Shown: in pieces, positions 22,391-29,754 of the stretch
Layout: every line of letters begins with the position of its first letter
How positions within the stretch are numbered: position 1 is the first letter of the stretch
DNA from: Streptomyces yangpuensis
GTDB taxonomy: Bacteria > Actinomycetota > Actinomycetes > Streptomycetales > Streptomycetaceae
Direction: 5' to 3'
Length of the DNA: 64,000 nt
NCBI RefSeq assembly: GCF_001005295.1
Contig: NZ_LBMK01000002.1
Span: 1,369,223 to 1,433,222, forward strand
Translations under genes and position numbers: made by a program
Notes under the pieces: model-generated
What the model was told of the DNA's origin: nothing
Databases searched by the model: none
Seen by the model: the letters and a program-made list of their open reading frames with translations, nothing else

Positions 22391-23496
22391 CAGGCCACGA
22401 CCGGAACATCCCGACGGCTACGGCTACGGCTACGGCTACGGCTACGGCTACGGCTACGGCTACGGCTACGGCGACGTCTGCGGCTACGGAGACTGCTGCG
22501 GCGGCCGGACCCGGCCTGGTCGAGGCGCGCGGCGAGCTGTCCCGGGCCGTGACCCGGGCCCTGCGCTCGGACACCGCCCCCGCCTGCGCCCCCGGTGCCG
22601 TGCTGCGGGCCGACCCCTGGGGCGAGGACCTGCACCTCGCCCTCTACCTGCTCTACGAACTGCACTACGCGGGCTTCGACGGCGTCGACGACGAACGGGA
22701 ATGGGACCCCGACCTGCTGCGGCTGCGCCAGGCGATGGAAGCCCGGTTCCTGCACGCCCTGCGCACCGAACTGGCCGACGGCCCCCGCTCGGTCGAGGAC
22801 GCCTTCGCCCCGCTCCTCGTCGAGCCCGTCGACCTCTCGGACAGCCTCAGCCACCACCTGGAAACCGAGGGCGAACTCTGGCAGTTGCGCGAGTACGCGG
22901 CCCTGCGCTCCCTCTACCACCTCAAGGAGGCCGACCCGCACGCCTGGGTCATCCCCCGGCTGACCGGCCGTGCCAAGGCCGCGATGGTCGCCATCGAGTA
23001 CGACGAGTTCGGCGCCGGCCGCGCCGACCGCGTCCACGCGCGGCTCTTCGCCGCACTCATGGCCGACCTCCGGCTGGACCCCGCGTACGGCCGGTACCTG
23101 GACCGGGCGCCCGCGCCCCTGCTGGCCACCGTGAACCTGATGTCCCTGTTCGGCCTGCACCGGGCGCTGCGTGGCGCGCTCGTCGGGCACTTCGCGTGCG
23201 TCGAGGTCACCTCCTCACCCGGCTCCCGCCGCATGGCCCGGGCCATGCGGCGCTGCGGGGCGGGCCCGGCCGCGGAACGCTTCTACACCGAGCACGTGGA
23301 GGCCGACGCCGTCCACGAACAGGTCGTACGCCACGAGGTGATCGGAGGCCTGCTGGCCGACGAACCGCACCTGGAGGCGGACGTCGCCTTCGGCTGCGCG
23401 GCGACCGTCCTGCTGGAGGACCGGCTGGCGACGCACATCCGCAGCGCATGGACCCGCGGCGACAGCGCCCTGCGTACCCCGCTGCGGCTGCCGTGA
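22387..23496 (+). CDS. Haem-oxygenase-like di-iron protein (iron-containing redox enzyme family)
   Basis: A 369-residue protein of the iron-containing redox enzyme family (HDO superfamily, which includes UndA- and SznF-type oxygenases). Possible metal ligands sit in HLALYLLYELHYAGF (Glu), AIEYDEFGAG (Glu, Asp) and HVEADAVHEQVVRHEV (Glu, Asp, His), the usual three-helix arrangement. Its N-terminus is a low-complexity Thr-Ala run encoded by nine perfect ACGGCT repeats. The ATG overlaps the CDGSH stop. The trio of methyltransferase, CDGSH protein and HDO enzyme suggests an oxidative modification in which the CDGSH protein may feed electrons. Substrate unknown. Confidence 0.82.
   Translation: MTGHDRNIPTATATATATATATATATATATSAATETAAAAGPGLVEARGELSRAVTRALRSDTAPACAPGAVLRADPWGEDLHLALYLLYELHYAGFDGVDDEREWDPDLLRLRQAMEARFLHALRTELADGPRSVEDAFAPLLVEPVDLSDSLSHHLETEGELWQLREYAALRSLYHLKEADPHAWVIPRLTGRAKAAMVAIEYDEFGAGRADRVHARLFAALMADLRLDPAYGRYLDRAPAPLLATVNLMSLFGLHRALRGALVGHFACVEVTSSPGSRRMARAMRRCGAGPAAERFYTEHVEADAVHEQVVRHEVIGGLLADEPHLEADVAFGCAATVLLEDRLATHIRSAWTRGDSALRTPLRLP
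22414..22467 (+). repeat. Hexanucleotide microsatellite (ACGGCT)x9 inside the HDO gene
   Basis: Nine perfect tandem copies of ACGGCT encode Thr-Ala repeats at residues 10-27 of the di-iron protein. A unit of 6 keeps the frame whatever the copy number. Confidence 0.95.
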
Positions 23497-23521
23497 GGCG
23501 CCGCGGGCCCGCCAGGACCTG

Positions 23522-23601
23522 CCTTCGGCCGCCGAGGCACACGCCTTCGGCCGCCGAGGGACACGCCTTCGGCCGCCGAGGGACACGCCTTCGGCCGCCG
23601 A
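23522..23601 (+). repeat. 22-bp tandem repeat, three full copies and one partial
   Basis: The unit CCTTCGGCCGCCGAGGGACA plus CG is repeated at 23522, 23544 and 23566, and a fourth copy (23588) runs into the hairpin that follows. Copy 1 differs by one base. The array lies between two convergent genes. Each unit holds CGGCCG, so the RNA could fold into several alternative stems. Confidence 0.9.
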
Positions 23602-23621
23602 CCGGTCCCGGTCGGCGGCCG
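23592..23621. terminator. Bidirectional terminator between HDO and CsbD genes
   Basis: A perfect 14-bp dyad, CGGCCGCCGACCGG (23592-23605) and CCGGTCGGCGGCCG (23608-23621). The left arm is the last copy of the 22-bp tandem repeat. It serves convergent genes. Confidence 0.8.
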
Positions 23622-23652
23622 CTGTGCGTTCCGGCGAGAACCGGTCGGCGGG

Positions 23653-23826
23653 TCAGCCCTTGAAGGTGTCCTTGATCTTCTCCTTGGCCTGCCGGGCGTT
23701 GCCCTTGGTCTTCTCGGCGCGACCCTCGGCGGTCAGGCGTTCGTTGCCCACCGTGCGACCGGCGGTCTCCTTGACCTTGCCCTTGATCTGTTCGGCCTTG
23801 GCCTGGCTCTTCTCCTTGTCGGACAC
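23653..23826 (-). CDS. CsbD family stress-response protein (57 aa)
   Basis: A very short highly charged gene read on the minus strand: GTG start at 23826, TGA at 23653. The product begins VSDKEKSQAKAEQIKGKVKE, contains TAGRTVGNERLTAEGRAEK and ends IKDTFKG. This is the CsbD pattern of lysine-rich, natively unfolded helices. CsbD proteins belong to general stress regulons (sigma B type) and their biochemical role is unknown. GGGAG lies 10 bases upstream of the GTG. The copy of GTGATCAGC found in inverted orientation just upstream (23828-23836) matches the iterons before the divergent 24100 gene, suggesting joint control. Confidence 0.88.
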   Translation of the reverse strand: MSDKEKSQAKAEQIKGKVKETAGRTVGNERLTAEGRAEKTKGNARQAKEKIKDTFKG

Positions 23827-24027
23827 GGCTGATCACTCCCTGGAGATCGGGGTGGAGATGCGTCGTACAAGGGGGCTTCTGACCGCGATCCCGGGCGGCA
23901 AACGCCGCGAGCTCTTCGGCAGCAGGACCGGTGACGACACCGACAAGTTCGAACACCTGGCCACGCCACCCGCCCGAACCACCCCTGATTGCGGCCCGCA
24001 CCGACCGCGCCGAGACTGGATCCGCGT

Positions 24028-24070
24028 GTGATCGGCAGCCGTGTGTGAGCGGCCTCCACGCGTGATCAGC
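24028..24070 (+). promoter_or_regulatory. Three 9-bp iterons at exact 17-bp spacing
   Basis: GTGATCGGC (24028), GTGAGCGGC (24045) and GTGATCAGC (24062) are spaced 17 bp start to start, just before the 24100 gene. An inverted copy (GCTGATCAC, 23828-23836) sits in the leader of the divergent CsbD gene. This looks like a regulator-binding array (inference). Confidence 0.5.
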
Positions 24071-24099
24071 CAAGCAGCGAACGGACGACGGGAGCAGAC

Positions 24100-24429
24100 A
24101 TGTCTGGATACGAGAACGGATTCGCCTGCGAAGCCGGTGCTCAGGACTTCACCGCCACGGCCCACCGGTACGGCAAGGGCAGGCGCACGGTCACGGTGAA
24201 GGGCACCTGCCAGTGCCGGACCCCCGGCTTCGAACTCAAGCTGGCGCCGGCGTCCCCACCGCTCGTCCCCGACGAACTCCACCTGGATCTGGTCGAAGTC
24301 GCGCCGAGCGGCACCGTCGCCCAGGTCATCACACCCACGGATGTGGAGGGCGAGTTCGAGGTCGGTGACGAGGTCGAACGGGTCCTCATCGTCAACCGGA
24401 ACATCACCGTGCTGGTCAAGGAAGGCTGA
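24100..24429 (+). CDS. Conserved hypothetical protein, 109 aa
   Basis: A small acidic soluble protein with no signal peptide. It contains three cysteines (FACEAG and GTCQC), alternating beta-strand-like segments such as RRTVTVKGTCQCR, FELKLAPA, LHLDLVEV and VERVLIVNRNITVLVKEG, so an all-beta fold is likely. GGGAG precedes the ATG. It lies behind the 17-bp iteron array and is divergent from the CsbD gene, which hints at a stress-linked role. Not recognised as any named family. Confidence 0.65.
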   Translation: MSGYENGFACEAGAQDFTATAHRYGKGRRTVTVKGTCQCRTPGFELKLAPASPPLVPDELHLDLVEVAPSGTVAQVITPTDVEGEFEVGDEVERVLIVNRNITVLVKEG

Positions 24430-24459
24430 TGAAGGCCGACCGGACCGCCGTACCGTGAC

Positions 24460-24491
24460 CCCGCCTCACCGCTGACATCCGGTCAGGCGGG
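24460..24491 (+). terminator. Imperfect hairpin after the 24100 gene
   Basis: CCCGCCTCACC (24460-24470) pairs with GGTCAGGCGGG (24481-24491) with one mismatch and a 10-base loop, before the next gene. Confidence 0.5.
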
Positions 24492-24574
24492 ACCACCACC
24501 ATGCCGCGCCGGCTTCCGAATTCACCCGCACGGGTGAAAATGGGGGCCGGCCACGGACGTGTGTGGGGGGCGGC

Positions 24575-26764
24575 ATGCCGGTGTTGCTCGTACGGGAGAA
24601 CAGCCGCGTGCGCGGCTGGCCGGCCTACGTCGGGGCCGTCGGCCTGGGCGCCGCGGCCCTGGCCCTGGCCTCGCTGTGGACCAGCGGGGCGTGGGCCACG
24701 GGAATCGGCGCCGCCGTCACCACGTTCTCCGGGCTGGTCGCCGAGCGGCTGCGACCGCAGCGCGGTGCGGCAGGAGACGGGGACGCCGCCCCGGCCGGAG
24801 CAGCCGCCCTGCTGCGCACGGCGGCGGGCCGGATCCCCACACTGCGGCAGGTCGACCGCCCCGAGTCGGCCGGCGCCCATTCCGCGGACGGACACCTCGC
24901 GGACGGACACCCCGCGGACGGCGGCCGGACCCCCGGCGCGCCTCCCGCCTACATCCCCCGCGACGTGGAGCCCCGGCTGCGCGAGGCCCTCGGCCGGGCC
25001 GGGTTCGTCCTGCTGGTGGGGGAGTCCACCGCCGGCAAGTCCCGGCTGGCGTACGAGACGGCCCGCACGCTCTTCCCCCGTCATGCCTTCGTCCGCCCGC
25101 TGGGCCGGGCCGCGCTCCCGCAGGCGCTGCGCGTGGCCGGCACCCGGCGGCGGGCCGTGCTGTGGCTGGACGACCTGGAGGAGTTCCTCGGCGCGGGAGG
25201 GCTCACGACCGCCATGCTGGCCGCCCTGTCGGGCCCCGCGCCCGGGCGCCGGGTGGTCCTCGCGACCATGCGCACCCAGGAGTACCGGCGTTTCGACGCC
25301 CGCGAGGAGAGCCGGCTGACGGGCTCCGACCGGGACGCCTGGCGCACCCAGCGGGACGTGCTCCGGATGGCGGAGGTGGTACGGCTGGCCCGGCACTGGT
25401 CGGCCGGGGAGCGCCGGCGGGCCGCCGCCCACGTGCAGGACCCGCGGATCGTCGCGGCGTTACGGGCGGGTGAGCGCTTCGGCATCGCGGAAGTCCTCGC
25501 GGCCGGGCCTGAGTTGCTCGCCTCCTGGCACAACGCCTGGACCCCCGGCGCCAATCCGCGTGGCGCGGCCGTGGTCGCGGCCGCCGTGGACTGCCGACGG
25601 GCCGGACTGCGCAGCCCGGTCAGCCGGGACCGGCTGCGCGAACTGCACCGACCGTACCTAATGGAGCGCGGCGGCGGCGACCTCCAGCCGGAACCCTTCG
25701 ACGAGGCGATGACCTGGGCCTGCACGGCGGTCTACGCCACCAGCGGCCTGCTCGTCGGCAACTACACCCAGGGCTATACGGCCTTCGACTACCTCCTCGA
25801 CGCGCCGGGCCTGGCCCCCGTACCGGAGCACCTGTGGCAGGGGCTCGTCGGCCGGGTGACACCGGCCGAGGCGTATGACATGGGCCTGCTGGCCCACCAG
25901 GTGGGGCGGCCGAGGCGGGCCGCCGAGGCGCTGTCCCGGGCCCGGCTCGGCGGCGTCCCCGGCGCGGACTTCCTGCTGGCCATCACGATCGGCGACGCCG
26001 GGCGGCCGCGCCGGGCCGCCGCCGACCTCGCCGGGATCGTCCGGCGGCGCCAGGACCGGCTGGGTCCCGGCCATCCCGACACCCTCGCCGCCCGCCACCA
26101 GCTGGCCTTCTTCACCGGGGAGGCCGGCAACCCGCACGCCGCGGCCGGCCGGTTCGCCGCCCTGGCCGCCGACGCGGCGACCGTCCTCGGTGCCGACCAC
26201 CCCGACACCCTGGCCGCCCGACACGAACTGGCCTACTTCACCGGCGAGTCGGGCGCCCCGGCCGAAGCCGCCAGGCAGCTGGCCCGGCTGCTCGCCGACC
26301 GGCTGCGGGTGCAGGGCCCGGACGACCCCCAGGTACTGGCCACCCGGCGCAGCCTGATCTGGTACCGGGCCGGTGCACCCGCCGGCACCGAGGCGCAGTT
26401 GGCCGAACTGCAGGCCGACGCGGAACGCTGCCTCGGCCCCGACGACCCGCACACCCTCGCCGTCCGCAGCAGCCGCGCCGCCTTCGCGGCCCGGGCGGGC
26501 CGGACCGCCGAGGCGGTGACGGCCTGGGAGTCGCTGGTGGCCGACCGCACCCGGGTCATGGGCCCCGACCACCCGCACACGATCTACGCCCGGCTGGAAT
26601 GGGCCCGGGCGCTGGCCTCCTCGGCCCGTACCGAGGAGGCCAGCTCCCTGCTGACCCGGACCCTCGGCGACGCCCGCGCCCTGCTGGAGCCGGGCCACCG
26701 CCATCTGCGCCTGGCCCGGGAGCTGCTGGCCGCCCTCCCGCCGGCCGGCCGGCACCCGGGGTGA
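24575..26764 (+). CDS. Membrane-anchored P-loop ATPase with TPR repeats (STAND-like), TTA-containing
   Basis: A 729-residue protein. Two N-terminal hydrophobic segments (about 15-60) anchor it. A low-complexity stretch with repeated HxADG follows. Then comes a P-loop NTPase: Walker A LLVGESTAGKSRLA (near 150) and Walker B AVLWLDDLEEFL (near 195). From about 460 on, kinesin-light-chain-type TPR units recur, marked by HPDTLAARHxLAxFTGE. ATP-dependent sensors with TPR ends are typical of STAND signalling proteins, but no separate effector domain is visible. ATG 24575 follows a GGGGGG run; GTG 24563 is an alternative. Leu 296 is encoded by TTA (25460-25462), very rare in this DNA, so translation probably depends on the bldA tRNA. 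Role unknown. Confidence 0.75.
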   Translation: MPVLLVRENSRVRGWPAYVGAVGLGAAALALASLWTSGAWATGIGAAVTTFSGLVAERLRPQRGAAGDGDAAPAGAAALLRTAAGRIPTLRQVDRPESAGAHSADGHLADGHPADGGRTPGAPPAYIPRDVEPRLREALGRAGFVLLVGESTAGKSRLAYETARTLFPRHAFVRPLGRAALPQALRVAGTRRRAVLWLDDLEEFLGAGGLTTAMLAALSGPAPGRRVVLATMRTQEYRRFDAREESRLTGSDRDAWRTQRDVLRMAEVVRLARHWSAGERRRAAAHVQDPRIVAALRAGERFGIAEVLAAGPELLASWHNAWTPGANPRGAAVVAAAVDCRRAGLRSPVSRDRLRELHRPYLMERGGGDLQPEPFDEAMTWACTAVYATSGLLVGNYTQGYTAFDYLLDAPGLAPVPEHLWQGLVGRVTPAEAYDMGLLAHQVGRPRRAAEALSRARLGGVPGADFLLAITIGDAGRPRRAAADLAGIVRRRQDRLGPGHPDTLAARHQLAFFTGEAGNPHAAAGRFAALAADAATVLGADHPDTLAARHELAYFTGESGAPAEAARQLARLLADRLRVQGPDDPQVLATRRSLIWYRAGAPAGTEAQLAELQADAERCLGPDDPHTLAVRSSRAAFAARAGRTAEAVTAWESLVADRTRVMGPDHPHTIYARLEWARALASSARTEEASSLLTRTLGDARALLEPGHRHLRLARELLAALPPAGRHPG

Positions 26765-26880
26765 CCCGGGGCCGCCCGCGCCGGGGAAGGCCGGCCAGCC
26801 GGGGACGGCCACGGCAGGACGGGCGTGGCCGCCGCCGCGGAGAAGCGGCAGGAAGGTGCGTCCGGCCCGGTGCGGGCTCG

Positions 26881-26975
26881 CATGCTCGGGAAGAGGTGGT
26901 GCTCGATCTGGTGGTTCAGGCCGCCCAGGACGGCTCGGTGGCGCGCCGGCCCCGTACCTCGCGGGAGGTCAGCCC
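26881..26975 (-). pseudogene. Remnant of an acyl-CoA/fatty-acid desaturase
   Basis: On the minus strand, one frame gives LTSREVRGRRATE (from about 26972) and, after a frameshift, another gives VLGGLNHQIEHHLFPSM ending at 26881. Both match the C-terminal part of membrane fatty-acid desaturases, where a TSRNxRGG segment precedes LLGGLNxQIEHHLFP; QIEHH is the third histidine box. The frameshift, the missing upstream body and a tail unlike the family (RARTGPDAPS) show a decayed fragment. The 3' end of the 27010 gene borders it directly. Confidence 0.8.
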
Positions 26976-27009
26976 TGGCGGCGCGGGAAGTCCGGGCGGT
27001 CGGCGTCCC

Positions 27010-27306
27010 TCAGCCGAGCATCGCGGATGCCTGCTGCAGGGGGGTGAGGAGGCGAGCGGGCGCGGCGGCCCGGGGAACGGCGTGGCAGGTGAACCCGAGC
27101 TGGGTCATCGCGCGGACGACTTCGCCGGCGCTGAAGTCGCGGCGGTCCTGGCGGGTGATGACCTGGCCGACCTGCTTGACGGGGTAGGTGCGGCGGCCGA
27201 CGGTTACGGACGCGCCGAGGACCGGCTCGGGTTTGATGCCCTTCATCGATTCCAGGACACCGCTCTTGGTGAGATCGAACGGGAAACGGGCGATGACGCA
27301 GCGCAT
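27010..27306 (-). CDS. Small conserved protein of the cold-shock block, 98 aa
   Basis: The product starts MRCVIARFPFDLTKSGVLES and continues with GRRTYPVKQVGQVITRQDRRDFSAGEVVRAM, a compact globular alpha/beta protein without cysteine clusters, signal peptide or membrane segment. The ATG follows GAGG closely. It is the last gene of the apparent helicase-CBS-98 aa operon, 54 bases after the CBS gene. I recognise it as a small protein that accompanies cold-shock helicases in streptomycetes, but not as a characterised family. A link to RNA handling at low temperature is inferred from context only. Confidence 0.7.
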   Translation of the reverse strand: MRCVIARFPFDLTKSGVLESMKGIKPEPVLGASVTVGRRTYPVKQVGQVITRQDRRDFSAGEVVRAMTQLGFTCHAVPRAAAPARLLTPLQQASAMLG

Positions 27307-27360
27307 GGGACCTCACGGGGAGAAGGAGGGGACGGTCGTGCCGCAGGGGAAAGGAGGCGG

Positions 27361-27759
27361 TCAGCGTGCGAGGGCGAGGACGCCCGGAGCACCCTTCTGT
27401 CCGTCGGCGACGGGGAGGGCGTCACGTCGGCGGTGGCGCGTCCCGGCCCCGGCCGTCATCGCCACGGGGGAGGTGGCCGGCGCGTGGTCACCGAGGACGT
27501 CGCGGAGCCGGACCCGGTCCGTGTACGCGTCACCGTCACGGACGGCGGCGAGCTGGGCCGGGGTCACCAGGCCGGTGCACAGGCCGTCGTCGTCGCAGAC
27601 CAGCAGATGTCGTGCACGGGCGCTGGCCATGACGGACAGGGCCACTTCCACCGTCATGTCGTCGGAGACCTGGGGGGAGGCGGTCTCCGGGGCATCGTCC
27701 GCCGTCCGGTGCCCGGAATCGGCGACGGCCGCGCGGGGTTGCATCTGGACCAGCGTCAA
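27361..27759 (-). CDS. Small CBS-domain protein (TTG start)
   Basis: A 132-residue protein carrying a single recognisable CBS-like segment: VSDDMTVEVALSVMASARARHLLVCDDDG, LCTGLVTPAQLAAVRDGDAY, then VRLRDVL. CBS domains bind adenosine nucleotides and regulate partners. The start is set at TTG 27759 because AGGAGG stands 6 bases upstream; the frame extends to 27798 without an SD. The product thus begins MTLVQMQPRAAV. It lies 45 bases after the DEAD helicase and 54 before the 98-residue gene, so the three are probably one cold-shock operon. The C-terminal tail (TAGAGTRHRRRDALP) is basic and possibly RNA-binding. Confidence 0.78.
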   Translation of the reverse strand: MTLVQMQPRAAVADSGHRTADDAPETASPQVSDDMTVEVALSVMASARARHLLVCDDDGLCTGLVTPAQLAAVRDGDAYTDRVRLRDVLGDHAPATSPVAMTAGAGTRHRRRDALPVADGQKGAPGVLALAR

Positions 27760-27804
27760 TAGGTGCCTCCTGCAGAGATGGGTCAGTGTGCGGATCACGT
27801 GGGG

Positions 27805-29301
27805 TCAGGCCGCCGCGCCGCTGGGGCTCCGGCGACCGCCCACGCGCCGGGCGGCCGAACCGGAGCCGCGCCGGCCGCGGGAGGCGGTGCCGCGCCTGGG
27901 CCGGTCGGACGCCGGGGCGGTGATGACCACGGGGACACCGGAGGGGGTCTGGGCTCCGGTGATCCTGCTCAGCGCCGCCTCACCGGAGCGGACCTGGGTG
28001 GTCCGCGGGGTGATGCCGGCAGCGGCCATGAGTCGGGTCATGTCACGGCGCTGGTTCGGGGTGACGAGGGTGACGACGCTGCCGGACTCCCCCGCGCGGG
28101 CGGTGCGGCCGCCGCGGTGGAGGTAGTCCTTGTGGTCGGTCGGCGGGTCCACGTTGACGACGAGGTCGAGGTTGTCGACGTGGATGCCGCGGGCGGCGAC
28201 GTTGGTGGCGACCAGGACGGTGACGTGCCCCGCCTTGAAATGGGCCAGGGTGCGGGTGCGCTGGGGCTGCGACTTGCCGCCGTGCAGCCCGGCCGCGCGT
28301 ACTCCGCTGCCGAGGAGGTCCTGGGTGAGGCGGTCCACGGCGTGCTTGGTGTCCAGGAACATGATCACCCGGCCGTCGCGTGCCGCGATCTCCGTCGTCA
28401 TCCGGTGCTTGTCGGCGCCGTGGACGTGCAGGACGTGGTGTTCCATCGTCGTGACCGCGCCCTGGGAGGGGTCCACGGAGTGCACCACGGGGTCGGAGAG
28501 GTAGCGGCGGACCAGCAGGTCGACATTGCGGTCGAGGGTGGCGGAGAAGAGCATCCGCTGGCCTTCGGGGCGGACCTGGTCCAGGAGGGCGGTGACCTGG
28601 GGCATGAAGCCCATGTCGGCCATCTGGTCGGCCTCGTCCAGGACGGTGATCGCGACCTGGTTCAGCCCGCAGTCGCCACGGTCGATGAGGTCCTTGAGCC
28701 GGCCGGGGGTGGCGACGACGACCTCGGCGCCGCCCCGCAGCGCACTCGCCTGCCTGCCGATCGGCATGCCGCCGACGACGGTCGCCATACGCAGCCTGAC
28801 CGCACGGGCGTACGGGGCGAGGGCGTCGCTGACCTGCTGGGCGAGCTCACGGGTCGGGACCAGGACCAGGGCCAGCGGCCGGCGGGGCTCGGCGCGCTGC
28901 CCGGCGGTGCCGGCCAGCAGTGCGAGGCCGAAGGCCAGCGTCTTGCCGGAGCCGGTGCGGCCGCGGCCCAGGACGTCACGGCCCGCCAGTGTGTTGGGGA
29001 GGGTCGCGCCCTGGATCGGGAACGGGACGCAGACCCCCTGAGCGGTGAGCGCGGCGAGGAGCTCGGCGGGCATGTCGAGGTGCGCGAACTCCTCGACGGG
29101 CGGCAGTGCGGGAGTGATCGTCTTCGGCAGGGCGAACTCACCCTGCACCGGGGCGGACCGCCGGCCGGGGCCGCCCGAACGGCTCGGGGCGGACGAACCG
29201 GAGCGACCGCCCCGGCCCGAGCCGGTGGCATACGCGAAACCTGTGCCGCCGGTGCGGCTTCGGTTGCGGGATGAACGGTTGTTGGTGCGTGTGGGGTTCA
29301 T
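27805..29301 (-). CDS. DEAD-box ATP-dependent RNA helicase (RhlE/CsdA-like)
   Basis: A 498-residue RNA helicase. A basic, Gly/Arg/Ser-rich N-terminus (1-55) precedes the core. Motifs in order: FPIQGATLP (Q motif), GRTGSGKT (Walker A, motif I), PTRELAQQV (Ia), TPGRL (Ib), LDEADQM (II), FSATL (III), MFLDTKHAV (IV region), VLVATNVAARGIHVDNLDLV (V) and HRGGRTARAG (VI). The C-terminus is again basic with RG repeats for RNA contact. AAGGAAGG precedes the ATG. It is downstream of cspA on the same strand, with the cspA terminator between, and leads the CBS and 98 aa genes. Cold-induced unwinding of mRNA or ribosome-assembly RNA is the expected role. Confidence 0.96.
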   Translation of the reverse strand: MNPTRTNNRSSRNRSRTGGTGFAYATGSGRGGRSGSSAPSRSGGPGRRSAPVQGEFALPKTITPALPPVEEFAHLDMPAELLAALTAQGVCVPFPIQGATLPNTLAGRDVLGRGRTGSGKTLAFGLALLAGTAGQRAEPRRPLALVLVPTRELAQQVSDALAPYARAVRLRMATVVGGMPIGRQASALRGGAEVVVATPGRLKDLIDRGDCGLNQVAITVLDEADQMADMGFMPQVTALLDQVRPEGQRMLFSATLDRNVDLLVRRYLSDPVVHSVDPSQGAVTTMEHHVLHVHGADKHRMTTEIAARDGRVIMFLDTKHAVDRLTQDLLGSGVRAAGLHGGKSQPQRTRTLAHFKAGHVTVLVATNVAARGIHVDNLDLVVNVDPPTDHKDYLHRGGRTARAGESGSVVTLVTPNQRRDMTRLMAAAGITPRTTQVRSGEAALSRITGAQTPSGVPVVITAPASDRPRRGTASRGRRGSGSAARRVGGRRSPSGAAA

Positions 29302-29476
29302 TCAGAACCTTCCTTGATACGGCACGCATCAAGGAATTTCCGCCGCGGAAGGACATCGCAGGGAATCGCAAGAACGGACCGAATGGAATGCGAGATCGAG
29401 CCTGGGACGCAGAGAATTCGCGTCGGGCAGGCACGGATTGAGCTGCCCTCGGGCAGATGCGAGGGCAGGTGAACCA

Positions 29477-29532
29477 CTGCGGACGAATGTCCGCAGCTGG
29501 GGCCCGCACCCCGAGGGATGCGGGCCCCAGCT
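29477..29532 (-). terminator. cspA terminator, two adjacent hairpins
   Basis: A perfect 14-bp stem, AGCTGGGGCCCGCA (29495-29508) with TGCGGGCCCCAGCT (29519-29532), loop 10. A second 8-bp stem CTGCGGAC/GTCCGCAG (29477-29484, 29489-29496) overlaps its foot by two bases. It is placed right after the minus-strand cspA stop. Confidence 0.85.
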
Positions 29533-29550
29533 ACAAATGGTGCGTGAGTG

Positions 29551-29754
29551 TCAGGCGGGAACGATGTTCTCGGCCGTCGGGCCCTTCTGGCCCTGCGCGA
29601 CGTCGAAGGTGACCTTCTGGCCTTCGGTCAGCTCACGGAAGCCTTGTGCGGCGATGTTCGAGAAGTGGGCGAACACGTCTGCGCCGCCACCATCCTGCTC
29701 GATGAAGCCGAAACCCTTTGCCGCATTGAACCACTTAACGGTACCGGATGCCAT
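29551..29754 (-). CDS. Cold-shock protein, CspA family
   Basis: A 67-residue OB-fold nucleic-acid chaperone: [20 protein letters not shown] contains RNP1-type KGFGFI, and DVFAHFSNI is RNP2-type VFAHF. The ending PTAENIVPA is typical of actinobacterial CspA. It melts RNA secondary structure at low temperature. The frame is open for 46 codons upstream, but ATG 29754 is right: AAAGGAG lies 8 bases before it and the family begins there. The preceding long leader (from roughly 29890) is usual for cold-shock mRNAs and could carry a cold-responsive structure. A strong terminator separates it from the DEAD-box helicase. Confidence 0.97.
   Translation of the reverse strand: MASGTVKWFNAAKGFGFIEQDGGGADVFAHFSNIAAQGFRELTEGQKVTFDVAQGQKGPTAENIVPA

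Noticed and set aside
23522..23601. CRISPR-like repeat array.
   Set aside because: The units are adjacent with no spacers, the copy number is under four, and no cas genes are present. It is a simple tandem repeat.
25645..25665. A second TTA-type rare codon in the ATPase near CCTAATGG.
   Set aside because: In the true frame this reads CTA ATG; only 25460-25462 is TTA.
26881..26975. Treating the desaturase segment as a functional small gene.
   Set aside because: The conserved pieces lie in two different frames and the N-terminal two thirds are missing.
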